A stretch of DNA of 64,000 nt. Origin: Rhizobium subbaraonis (GTDB lineage Bacteria > Pseudomonadota > Alphaproteobacteria > Rhizobiales > Rhizobiaceae). The stretch lies in the NCBI RefSeq assembly GCF_900220975.1, contig NZ_OBQD01000007.1:248001-312000 (forward strand), in the 5' to 3' direction. Each line of letters begins with the position of its first letter. Positions within the stretch are counted from its first letter, which is position 1. Below are positions 18,084-25,757 of this stretch, piece after piece. The position numbers and the translations under genes were made by a program. The notes under the pieces are model-generated. The model searched no databases and was not told where the DNA came from. It worked only from the letters and a program-made list of their open reading frames with translations.

Positions 18084-18895
18084 TGCTGCAGAGAATTCGC
18101 TTCCTGCCGTTCTTGCCGCTCTACGTGGCGATCTATTTCCTCTTCCTTTATCTGCCGATCCTGCTTCTGCCGGTCTTTTCGTTCAACGACGCGGCGACCA
18201 CCACCTTCCCCCTCGCCGGCTTCACGACGAAATGGTACGCCTCGCTGTGGGGCAATTCCGTGCTGCTGCAGGCTGCGCGCAACAGCCTCGTCGTCGGCGT
18301 CTGCGTCTCCCTGCTCAGCACCATCCTCGGCATCTGCGCCGCCCGCGCCATCACCCGCTACCGCTTCCGGGGCCAGCGCGCCGCAGGCGGGCTGATCATG
18401 GCGCCACTGTTTCTGCCGGAGATCATCGTCGCGGTATCCTTGCTGATGATCGCGCTGCAGTTCGGGCTGCAGCTGTCGCTCGTCACCGTGATCCTCGGCC
18501 AGGTGGTCTTCTGCATCCCCTATTCCATGTCGGTTCTGGTCTCCGGCTTCGAAGGATTCGACCGCAGCCTGGAGGAGGCGTCCTACGATCTCGGCGAGAC
18601 AGCCTTCGGCACCTTCCGGCGCGTCACCCTGCCGGTGGTGGCGCCGGCGATCGTCTCCAGCCTGCTCGTCACCTTCACCATCTCGCTAGACGAGTTCATT
18701 CTCGCCTTCTTCCTTTCCGGCACCGAACCGACACTGCCCGTCTACATCTGGGGACAGCTCCGCTTTGCCGCCAAGCTGCCCGGCGTGCTGGCGCTCGGAA
18801 GCCTGATGATCCTCGCCTCCGTCGTCTTGCTGACCGTTGCCGAAGTGCTGCGCCGGCGGGCCGAACGGCGCACGCAAGCCGCACTCGCCCACTGA
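18083..18895 (+). CDS. ABC transporter permease, polyamine/opine type (PotC-like)
   Basis: The 270-residue inner-membrane protein has about six hydrophobic segments and an EAA loop (EEASYDLGETAFGTFRRVTL, about 170-190). It is the second permease of the importer. The start overlaps the stop of the preceding permease (TGATG), so translation is coupled. It pairs with the neighbouring PotB-like permease, with the ATPase just downstream, and probably with the periplasmic protein of the convergent operon. Confidence 0.9.
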   Translation: MLQRIRFLPFLPLYVAIYFLFLYLPILLLPVFSFNDAATTTFPLAGFTTKWYASLWGNSVLLQAARNSLVVGVCVSLLSTILGICAARAITRYRFRGQRAAGGLIMAPLFLPEIIVAVSLLMIALQFGLQLSLVTVILGQVVFCIPYSMSVLVSGFEGFDRSLEEASYDLGETAFGTFRRVTLPVVAPAIVSSLLVTFTISLDEFILAFFLSGTEPTLPVYIWGQLRFAAKLPGVLALGSLMILASVVLLTVAEVLRRRAERRTQAALAH

Positions 18896-18906
18896 CAGGA
18901 GCCCCC

Positions 18907-20019
18907 ATGTCTGACCGCCCGATGATCTCCATCGAAAATGTCTCCCGCTACTACGGGGTGTACAAGGCGCTCGACGACGTATCGCTGCAGATCGGCGAAG
19001 GCGAGTTCTTCTCGCTGCTCGGGCCATCCGGCTGCGGCAAGACCACGCTTTTGCGTTCCATCGCCGGCTTCGACGTGCCGACCAGCGGCGAAATCCGCAT
19101 CGACGGCGTCGCCTCGACCCTGCTGCCTGCCAATCGTCGCCCGACCAACATGGTCTTCCAGAACTATGCGATCTTTCCGCATCTCGACGTCGGCGAAAAC
19201 GTCGCCTACGGGCTGAAGCGGCTGAGGCTGGATGCGGCCGAGGAACGTCGGCGCGTCGCAGATGCGCTCGACCAGGTGCGGCTGACGGGCCTCGACCGGC
19301 GCAAGGCCAACGAGCTTTCGGGCGGCCAGCGCCAGCGGGTGGCGCTCGCCCGCGCCCTCGTCATGCGCCCCAAGGTGCTGCTACTGGACGAACCGCTCTC
19401 CGCACTGGACAAGAAGCTGCGCGAGCAGATGCAGGTCGAGCTGCGCAGCCTGCAGCAGGCCGTCGGCATCACCTTCATTCTCGTCACGCATGACCAGTAC
19501 GAGGCCCTGGCACTGTCGGACCGCATCGCCGTGATGTTCGGCGGCTGTATCGCCCAGGTGGCGACGCCCAAGGAGATCTACCAGCATCCCCGCACGCGCA
19601 AAGTTGCAGATTTTCTCGGCGGCATGAATTTTCTCCGCGCCCGCCTCCTTGCCGACCGCAAGGGCGACGTATCGGTCGACGCGGCGAAATTCGGCACGGT
19701 GAACCTGGCAAAGCCGGTGGGCTTCACCACATCCGACGGCCACGTCACGGTCGGCATCCGGCCCGAACGGCTTCGCCTCCTCTGGGACGACGAGAAGGCG
19801 CCGCACGAACTGACCGGCCGCGTCGAGAACCGCGCCTACTTCGGCGAGGTGACGCATCTGACCATCGGCGTCGATGGCCTGGAGCAACCGCTTTCCATGG
19901 TCGAGACGAACGACTACGGCGCCGACGACCTGCCGGTCGGCGCGGAGATCAGGCTGGCTTACGACCCCGACGCTTTCGTGCTGCTGGCCGATGACGAAAT
20001 GGGCCTGCGGGCCCGATGA
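18907..20019 (+). CDS. ABC transporter ATP-binding protein, polyamine/opine type (PotA-like)
   Basis: The 370-residue cytosolic ATPase has Walker A GPSGCGKTT (39-47), the signature LSGGQRQR, Walker B VLLLDEPLSALD and the H-loop VTHDQYEAL. A C-terminal TOBE-like regulatory domain (about 240-370, with GIRPERLRL) is typical of the PotA/MalK group. AGGAG precedes the ATG at 18907, 11 bp after the permease stop. It powers the two permeases upstream. It ends 62 bp from the convergent amine oxidase gene; no clear terminator is seen in that gap. Confidence 0.92.
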   Translation: MSDRPMISIENVSRYYGVYKALDDVSLQIGEGEFFSLLGPSGCGKTTLLRSIAGFDVPTSGEIRIDGVASTLLPANRRPTNMVFQNYAIFPHLDVGENVAYGLKRLRLDAAEERRRVADALDQVRLTGLDRRKANELSGGQRQRVALARALVMRPKVLLLDEPLSALDKKLREQMQVELRSLQQAVGITFILVTHDQYEALALSDRIAVMFGGCIAQVATPKEIYQHPRTRKVADFLGGMNFLRARLLADRKGDVSVDAAKFGTVNLAKPVGFTTSDGHVTVGIRPERLRLLWDDEKAPHELTGRVENRAYFGEVTHLTIGVDGLEQPLSMVETNDYGADDLPVGAEIRLAYDPDAFVLLADDEMGLRAR

Positions 20020-20081
20020 TGCGCCACGGGCGCTGGCCTGGCCGACCGCGCTCGTCGTGCACCTTTGCCGTCCGTCACCGC

Positions 20082-21359
20082 TTACAGGGCATTCTCTCCC
20101 CCGGCCGCCATGATCCGTTCCGCCGCCATCCGCCCGGCCACGATGGCCCCTTCGATGTAGCCTGGATAGGAGAGCGACAGTTCCGAACAGGCAAACTGGA
20201 TGCGCCCTGCGCCCGAGCGCAGCACGTCTTCGGCATCCTTCGCCCGCAGGTCGCAGACGGTGTCACTGTAGCCGCCGCCGCTCCATGCGTCGCCGGTCCA
20301 GTCCCGCAGCAGGATGGCGGTCGCCGTGCGGGCAGGCTCCCCCAGAACGTCCGCAAGCTTTCCAAGGATCATCGCCTCAAGCGAAGCTGGCGGCATCCCC
20401 TGTGCGGCGATCGCCAGCGGACCGCCGACGAAGACCACGAGCGCGGCACCGAGCCCATCGTGGCTGACGTCGCAGGCAAAAAGCCCCGACGGATCGAGCC
20501 AGGACACCATGCCGCTCAGGCCGCGCTCGCGCCAGAACGGACGCGGATAGCGCACCAGCGCCTTGATGACCGCCCCGCTCCTCCACACCGAAAGCGCCCG
20601 TCGGAGCGCGGCCGGCAGATCCGGTTCGAAGCCGATGCGCGACGTGGCCACCGGCGGCACGGCGACAACCACGTGCCTTGCGGACAACAGCGCCTCCCCG
20701 GCCTGAACCTGCACGCGATCCACCCTCATCGAGATCTGCGTGACCGGCCTGCCCGTCAGGACCCGGCCATCCAGACCCGCTGCCATGTCGTCTGCCAGCG
20801 AATGGATGGTCTCGCCGACGAAATACTCGATTTCCGATTGCCGGTTGGTGATCCGCCGATCGTTGGAGACGAGGTACCAGAGCGGCAGTTCGCCGATCGG
20901 CCTGCACCATAGCCCCTCGACCGTCGAACGAAAGGCCCTTGCAGCATCGGCGCTGACAGGCTGCGCGGCCAGCCAGTCCGCGACGCTCATCCCGTCGATG
21001 GCAGGATCCCGCGGGTTGAGCGCCCTCATTCGCAGACGAAGGGACCGTGATTCCGCATAGGCCTTGTCCGGCGCGTCGATCGCCGGCTGGACGACGAAGG
21101 CGCCCTCGACCGGGGTCTGGACCAGCGTCTTGCCGTAGCGGCGGATCAACGCCATAACGTTCGTCATGTCGTCGCATACGAACTGGCCGCCCGTATCGAC
21201 GCGTCCGCCATCCGCAAAGGTCTGCGCCGCGACCCGCCCGCCGACGCGCGCCTGCGCTTCCAGCACGACAACGTCCAAGCCCCGCTCGAACAGCACCGCT
21301 GCAGCCGAGAGGCCGGTGAACCCGGCCCCGACGACGATTACGTCATGATGCTGCGCCAT
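20082..21359 (-). CDS. Flavin monoamine oxidase-family protein
   Basis: The 425-residue protein starts with an FAD-binding motif (VIVVGAGFTGLSAAAVLFERG, GAGFTG at 11-16, acidic partner in VVLEAQARVGGRV) and ends with the second flavin motif (YPGYIEGAIVAGRMAAERI). This is the monoamine/polyamine oxidase family, which oxidises amines with O2 to aldehyde or imine, H2O2 and amine. No signal peptide is present. Its start ATG overlaps the stop of the binding-protein gene (TGATG), so both are translated together. It is the last gene of the methyltransferase-TetR-binding protein-oxidase operon. Substrate is inferred as the amine imported by the adjacent transporter. Confidence 0.88.
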   Translation of the reverse strand: MAQHHDVIVVGAGFTGLSAAAVLFERGLDVVVLEAQARVGGRVAAQTFADGGRVDTGGQFVCDDMTNVMALIRRYGKTLVQTPVEGAFVVQPAIDAPDKAYAESRSLRLRMRALNPRDPAIDGMSVADWLAAQPVSADAARAFRSTVEGLWCRPIGELPLWYLVSNDRRITNRQSEIEYFVGETIHSLADDMAAGLDGRVLTGRPVTQISMRVDRVQVQAGEALLSARHVVVAVPPVATSRIGFEPDLPAALRRALSVWRSGAVIKALVRYPRPFWRERGLSGMVSWLDPSGLFACDVSHDGLGAALVVFVGGPLAIAAQGMPPASLEAMILGKLADVLGEPARTATAILLRDWTGDAWSGGGYSDTVCDLRAKDAEDVLRSGAGRIQFACSELSLSYPGYIEGAIVAGRMAAERIMAAGGENAL

Positions 21360-22441
21360 CAGTAGCCGGACTTGATCTTCTCGAACTCGGCGATCATCTT
21401 CTGCCGCAGTTCCGTCGGCAGCGGCGACTGGAACAGCGTGTCCTTCACGAACTTGTCGATATCGCCATAGCCCTTCTGATCCAGAAGCGCCGGATCGACC
21501 GCAGCCATTCCCTTGGCATTCGAATGCCCGTAGCCCCAGGATTCGACCATGTAGTTGGCGACGGGCGGATCGGTCAGCGCGTTCAGATAGTCGTATGCCT
21601 TGTCTTCGCTGCCCTCCCCGCCCTTGAGCCGCACGTAGCCGCAGACCCACGTCGACAGCCCCTCATCCGTGTCGCGCTTCATCTCGACGGGCACGCCGTC
21701 CGCCTGCAGCGTGACGGAGGTTTCGTTCCAGGCCCAGGCGAGGTCGACCTCGCCGCTCGCCATCGCCTGGCTCAACTCGGTGTTGTCGGTCCAGTAGAGG
21801 CGTATGTTCTGATGCACCTGGCGAAGGAAGTCCGACGCCTCCTTGAACTGTTCATCCGTCATCTGCGACCAGTCCTTCAGCCCGATCGCAAGGCTTGCCA
21901 GCGCATAGGCATCGTCGACATTGTCGCCGATCGAGACCCGGTCCTTGAATTTTGGATCGGCGAAAGCCTTGAGCGAGGCCACCTCCTCCGGCTTCACCGT
22001 ATCGGTGCGGTAGGTCAGCACGGTGTTTCCCCACTCGAACGGAATGAGCCAGGCGGTGCCGTCCTCCGACGTCATCAGGCCCTTCATCGCCTTGAACCCC
22101 GGTAGCACGTCGTTCCAGTTGCGAAGCTTCGATGTATCGAGCGGCTCCAGCAACCCCGCCTCCCGCCACTTCGCCACGCTCTGCGAACAGGGATGGGCGA
22201 CATCGGCCTTGAAGCCGGCGCGCAGTTTCTGGAAGGCCTCCTCTTCGTCGCCGAAGAAGGCGAAGTCCGGCGGCGTCTCGTGTTTTTCCATGTAGGCGGG
22301 GAAGAAGGCCGGCTCCTCGTAGCCGGACCAGTCGAAGACGGTGAGCCCGTCGCTGGCCCGTGCAGGCAAGGCGGTGGAGACCGAAAGTGCAGCGGCGAAA
22401 GCGGCAACGAGAAGTTTGCCCGTCCTGTAGCTGATGCTCAT
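21359..22441 (-). CDS. ABC transporter periplasmic binding protein, polyamine type (PotD-like)
   Basis: The 360-residue protein has a signal peptide (MSISYRTGKLLVAAFAAAL, cleavage near ARA-SDG) and the PotD/extracellular-solute-binding fold (VFDWSGYEEPAFFPAYMEK; LSQAMASGEVDLAWAWNE). It binds the amine in the periplasm for the PotB/C/A-like proteins encoded in the convergent operon, since no other permease adjoins it. Of two nearby ATGs, 22441 is preferred because AGGGGA lies 7 nt upstream; 22447 is too close to it. Only 23 bp separate it from the TetR gene. Its stop overlaps the amine oxidase start. Confidence 0.9.
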   Translation of the reverse strand: MSISYRTGKLLVAAFAAALSVSTALPARASDGLTVFDWSGYEEPAFFPAYMEKHETPPDFAFFGDEEEAFQKLRAGFKADVAHPCSQSVAKWREAGLLEPLDTSKLRNWNDVLPGFKAMKGLMTSEDGTAWLIPFEWGNTVLTYRTDTVKPEEVASLKAFADPKFKDRVSIGDNVDDAYALASLAIGLKDWSQMTDEQFKEASDFLRQVHQNIRLYWTDNTELSQAMASGEVDLAWAWNETSVTLQADGVPVEMKRDTDEGLSTWVCGYVRLKGGEGSEDKAYDYLNALTDPPVANYMVESWGYGHSNAKGMAAVDPALLDQKGYGDIDKFVKDTLFQSPLPTELRQKMIAEFEKIKSGY

Positions 22442-22464
22442 GCTCATTCCCCTTTTGACGTTGG

Positions 22465-23169
22465 CTATTTGGGTCCCGTTCGCGCGATATGCTTCGGAAA
22501 CATGGCCGCGATGGCCTCGATGGCGGCCTCGTGAGCCCTCTCTCGGGTCAGCCCGTCGCCCATCATCAGGCGCAGCCAGAGCCCTTCCAGCATGGTCGAG
22601 ACGGCGAGCGCCATGGGCTCGACCACATAGTCGTAGCCGCCCTCCTCCTTGAGCCGCGCACACAGGGAGACGACGATTTCCTGATACTTGACGTCGCGGG
22701 CGCCGCAGAGCGCCTGGTAGGTCGGCCGCGACTTCGCCTCGCCCCAGAAGGCGCACCAGGCGGCAAGCTTGCGCTTGGTGCAGATCTTCCGGTCGAAATC
22801 GGCAGCGACCAGCGCCCACATCTGGTCGGCCGGCCGCTCGCCCGCCTTCTCCAGCGCGGCATACCAGTGATTGGCATATTCGTCGGCCATGAACTGCAGC
22901 GTGGCGACGAGCAGCTTTTCCTTGCTCTCGAAGTGGAAGTTGACGATGCCGCGCGAGAGCCCCGCACCGTCGGCGACGTCGGCAAGCGTCGTGTCGGCAT
23001 ATCCGCGCCTGGCAAGCGAATCGATCGTCGCCTCGATCAGTTGCAGCCGCCTCGTTTCCTTCGATGCCTTGCGGCCCTTCTTCTCGACTTCCGTCACTTC
23101 CTTCTGCGCCGCACCTGCCCGCATCTTCACCGCCGTTCTCATTTTGGGATTTCGCAGCGCCTCGTTCAC
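22465..23169 (-). CDS. BetI-like TetR-family repressor
   Basis: The 234-residue protein has an N-terminal TetR helix-turn-helix (TTLADVADGAGLSRGIVNFHF, about residues 55-75) after a basic, flexible lead. The remainder matches the BetI-type ligand domain. The GTG at 23169 is preferred: it forms a GTGA overlap with the methyltransferase stop and has GGAGG at good spacing. The operators at 14131, 16973 and 24063 are probably its targets, the last one preceding its own operon, so it would be self-regulated. BetI of enterobacteria responds to choline; here the ligand is probably the amine or an aldehyde product. Confidence 0.85.
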   Translation of the reverse strand: MNEALRNPKMRTAVKMRAGAAQKEVTEVEKKGRKASKETRRLQLIEATIDSLARRGYADTTLADVADGAGLSRGIVNFHFESKEKLLVATLQFMADEYANHWYAALEKAGERPADQMWALVAADFDRKICTKRKLAAWCAFWGEAKSRPTYQALCGARDVKYQEIVVSLCARLKEEGGYDYVVEPMALAVSTMLEGLWLRLMMGDGLTRERAHEAAIEAIAAMFPKHIARTGPK

Positions 23170-23981
23170 GGATGGCCTCCGCCCGGCTTGCTGCCGCGCA
23201 GATGAGTGGGGCAATGCTCGCCGGTGTCAAGCACCTTCTGCATCGCGCTCCAGATGCGGATGTTCTTTGCCACGTATTCCTCGCCGACGGCGGCCACGGC
23301 CTGCGCATGCAACGGTCCCGAGAGCCGTTCGAGCTCGCCGCGGGCAACCTCGCGATACCAGGCGTTGCGGTTTTCCGCCGATACGTCGACGAAGCCCGCT
23401 GCCGTCATCGCCTGCAGGTAGCGCTGCGGCGAGGCCATGCCGAAGCTCAGCCCCTCGGCGGCGACATACTCCTTCATCTCGGTCGACGGCTCACCGTCAT
23501 GCGCGATCAGCCAGTCGGACGCCGCCAGCCGCCCGCCCGGCTTGAGCACGCGGAACAACTCGGAAAACAGCCATTCCTTGTCGGCCACATGGATCATCGC
23601 GTCCTTGGAGAAGACGACGTCGAACTCCCCGTCGTCGAAGGGCAGCGTTCCCGGCGGCGTGGCGATGAAGCGCACCTGCGCCGTCAGCCCCTCGCGCACC
23701 GCAGCCAGCCGCGCCCGGTCGATCACCGGCTGCTCGACATCGTAGCCGACCACTTCGGCGGGAGCGTAAGTCTTGGCGATATGCAGCGTGATGCCGCCGG
23801 CTCCGCAGCCGAAGTCGAGCACCGCCTTGCCGGCAAGATCGAGCCCAGAAAGCACGCGATCGACCTCTTCCGGGCCGCCAGGAGAAAGGTATCCATCCCC
23901 CCAGACCACCGCCAGAAACCGGATCGCCGCATCGTCGTATTCGGCCTCGTGTCCCGCTTCGCTCTGGTTTTCCGCCGTCAT
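23166..23981 (-). CDS. SAM-dependent methyltransferase (phosphoethanolamine N-methyltransferase-like)
   Basis: The 271-residue cytosolic protein has a class I SAM-binding motif I (KAVLDFGCGAGGITLHIA) and post-motifs DVVFSKDAMIHV and LKPGGRLAASDWL. The C-terminal part, including the long helical stretch after AASDWLIAH, resembles phosphoethanolamine methyltransferases more than generic ones. ATG 23981 has GAGGG at 6-nt spacing and is preferred to 24005. The gene is first in its operon and its stop overlaps the TetR start (GTGA). A methyl donor activity sits oddly in a demethylation cluster; it may act on a different intermediate or detoxify one. Confidence 0.8.
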   Translation of the reverse strand: MTAENQSEAGHEAEYDDAAIRFLAVVWGDGYLSPGGPEEVDRVLSGLDLAGKAVLDFGCGAGGITLHIAKTYAPAEVVGYDVEQPVIDRARLAAVREGLTAQVRFIATPPGTLPFDDGEFDVVFSKDAMIHVADKEWLFSELFRVLKPGGRLAASDWLIAHDGEPSTEMKEYVAAEGLSFGMASPQRYLQAMTAAGFVDVSAENRNAWYREVARGELERLSGPLHAQAVAAVGEEYVAKNIRIWSAMQKVLDTGEHCPTHLRGSKPGGGHP

Positions 23982-24062
23982 ATGCGCCCTCGAAACCAGC
24001 CGCATCCCGCTTGCGACTAAAACGAAATTTTACCGGATTATCAGAGGATTGCAACATACTTG

Positions 24063-24078
24063 CTGAATATTCATTCAA
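24063..24078. promoter_or_regulatory. TetR-type operator 3 (methyltransferase/flavoprotein divergent promoter)
   Basis: CTGAATATTCATTCAA, read on the minus strand as TTGAATGAATATTCAG, matches operator 1 at 14 of 16 positions. It lies between the divergent methyltransferase and flavoprotein genes, 60 bp before the latter. A possible -35 TTGCAA (24049-24054) with a -10 inside the element would make it a repressor site. Confidence 0.65.
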
Positions 24079-24137
24079 AATATCTGGACAAGCTTTTGGC
24101 TTTGATGCAGCCTTTTGGCAACTGAGGGAGAACGAGC

Positions 24138-25757
24138 ATGCAGCGATATGACGTCCTCGTGGTGGGCGGCGGCCATAACGGCCTGGTCACCGCCGGCTAC
24201 CTGCAGCGGGCCGGCCTGAAAGTGGCTGTGCTGGAAAAGAACGGCTGGGTCGGAGGTGCGGCCACGAGCCGCGAACTGACGCCCGGCTTCCTCTATTCCA
24301 ACTGTTCATACGTCTGCTCGCTGTTCCGCCCGGAGATCATGCGCGACCTGGAACTGCCCCGGCACGGCCTGCAGGTAGTCGCCTATGAGGGCGGCGCGGT
24401 GCTGACCCGCGACGGTGACTATCTCGCCTCCTACCGCGACCATGACAGCCATCGCCGCGAGTTCGCCCGCTATTCGAAGCGCGATGCCGAGGCCTACGAA
24501 CGCTATGCCCGCGACGTCACCCGCCAGTGCCGGTTCATCCAGCCGCTTTTGATGCGCACAGCCCCCGACCCCTTCGGCTTCCGCCCGCGCGACATCGCCG
24601 AACTCGTCTACCTGGCGAAGAAATTCGGCGAATTCAGCCCCAGCGAAATGGCCGAGACGCTGCGCTTCTGGACCATGTCGATCTCCGACTTTCTCGACGA
24701 GTATTTCGAGACCGACGTCATCAAGGCCTACCTGGCGATCTCCGGCATCATCGGCACCGCGCTCGGCCCCATGTCGCCGGGAACGGCCTACGTGCTCCTG
24801 CACCACTACATGGGCGAGGTCGATGGCTCGGTCGGCGCCTGGGGCTATGCGCGCGGCGGCATGGGCGCAGTCACCCAGGCGCTCGCCAGTTCCTTCCTCG
24901 CAGCCGGCGGCACGATCCGCACCGATGCGGCAGTGGCCAAGATCTTTTCCCGCGGCGGCCGCACCACCGGCGTCGTGCTGGAGAGCGGCGAGGAGATCCG
25001 CGCCAATCTCGTCGTCTCCAATGCCGACGTGAAGCGCACCTTCCTGAAGCTGGTCGACGAAGCCGACCTGCCCGAACACTTCGTCCACCGGGTAAAGCAC
25101 TTCAAGATGCGCGGCTCGTCGGGCAAGGTGAACATCGCGCTCGACAGCCTGCCGGAGTTCCCTGCTCTGCCGAAAGGCTCATCCTGCATCCGTGGCGACC
25201 TGCACTTCACCGACAGCATAGAGCGCATGGAACGCGCCTACGACGACTGGAAGGCCGGGCGCTGGTCAGCCGACCCGATGCTCGATGCGATGATCCCGAC
25301 CACGCTCGACCCGACCATGACCTCGCCGGGCAAGCACTTCATGAGCTGCTTCGTGCAGTACTGCCCGCCGAAGGTTCAGGGTCGCGACTGGACGGATGCC
25401 GACCGCGCAGCCTTCGCCGAAACCGTTATCGGCCAGATCGCGGACTATTCACCCGGTTTCCGCGACCGCATCGTCCACATGGAGGTGCGCACCCCGCGCG
25501 AACTGGAAGCCGAGGTCGGGCTGACCGAGGGCAACATCTTCCAGGGCGAGCTGACCTTCGACCAGTTGCTGTTCAACCGCCCGGTGCCGGGCTACGCCCA
25601 GTACCGCAGCCCGATCGCCGGCCTCTACATCTGCGGCTCCTCCACCCATCCCGGCGGCGGCGTCATGGGCGCGCCCGGCCGCAACGCCGCCATGGAGATC
25701 CTCCGCGACCTCAAGCGCAGCCCCGAAACGATGAGCAACGCCCATGACGTCATCTGA
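24138..25757 (+). CDS. PYROXD2-like FAD oxidoreductase (phytoene-dehydrogenase-type fold), first copy
   Basis: The 539-residue protein has an FAD GGGHNG motif (residues 10-15, VVGGGHNGLVTAGYLQRAG) and a C-terminal CGSSTHPGGGVMGAPGRNAA that closes the flavin site. This pattern is that of PYROXD2/CrtI-like flavoproteins. It lies in the amine island, beginning after operator 3, and overlaps the second copy by 14 bases. The reaction is not known for bacterial members; oxidation of an amine or its aldehyde would suit the context. Start ATG 24138 has GAGGGAG at good spacing. Confidence 0.87.
   Translation: MQRYDVLVVGGGHNGLVTAGYLQRAGLKVAVLEKNGWVGGAATSRELTPGFLYSNCSYVCSLFRPEIMRDLELPRHGLQVVAYEGGAVLTRDGDYLASYRDHDSHRREFARYSKRDAEAYERYARDVTRQCRFIQPLLMRTAPDPFGFRPRDIAELVYLAKKFGEFSPSEMAETLRFWTMSISDFLDEYFETDVIKAYLAISGIIGTALGPMSPGTAYVLLHHYMGEVDGSVGAWGYARGGMGAVTQALASSFLAAGGTIRTDAAVAKIFSRGGRTTGVVLESGEEIRANLVVSNADVKRTFLKLVDEADLPEHFVHRVKHFKMRGSSGKVNIALDSLPEFPALPKGSSCIRGDLHFTDSIERMERAYDDWKAGRWSADPMLDAMIPTTLDPTMTSPGKHFMSCFVQYCPPKVQGRDWTDADRAAFAETVIGQIADYSPGFRDRIVHMEVRTPRELEAEVGLTEGNIFQGELTFDQLLFNRPVPGYAQYRSPIAGLYICGSSTHPGGGVMGAPGRNAAMEILRDLKRSPETMSNAHDVI

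Noticed and set aside
18061-20019. A 652-residue plus-strand frame that would fuse permease and ATPase
   Set aside because: The first 282 residues are arginine/proline-rich shadow sequence of the PotC-like permease; the ATPase begins at 18907 with its own AGGAG.
21359-23347. A single 662-residue open frame on the minus strand spanning the TetR gene and the binding protein
   Set aside because: Only its last 360 residues are protein-like (signal peptide and binding-protein fold); the rest is the shadow of the TetR gene in another frame.
24093-24119. Direct repeat CTTTTGGC twice in the flavoprotein promoter
   Set aside because: Only 8 bp long with 19-bp spacing; could arise by chance and no regulator is suggested.
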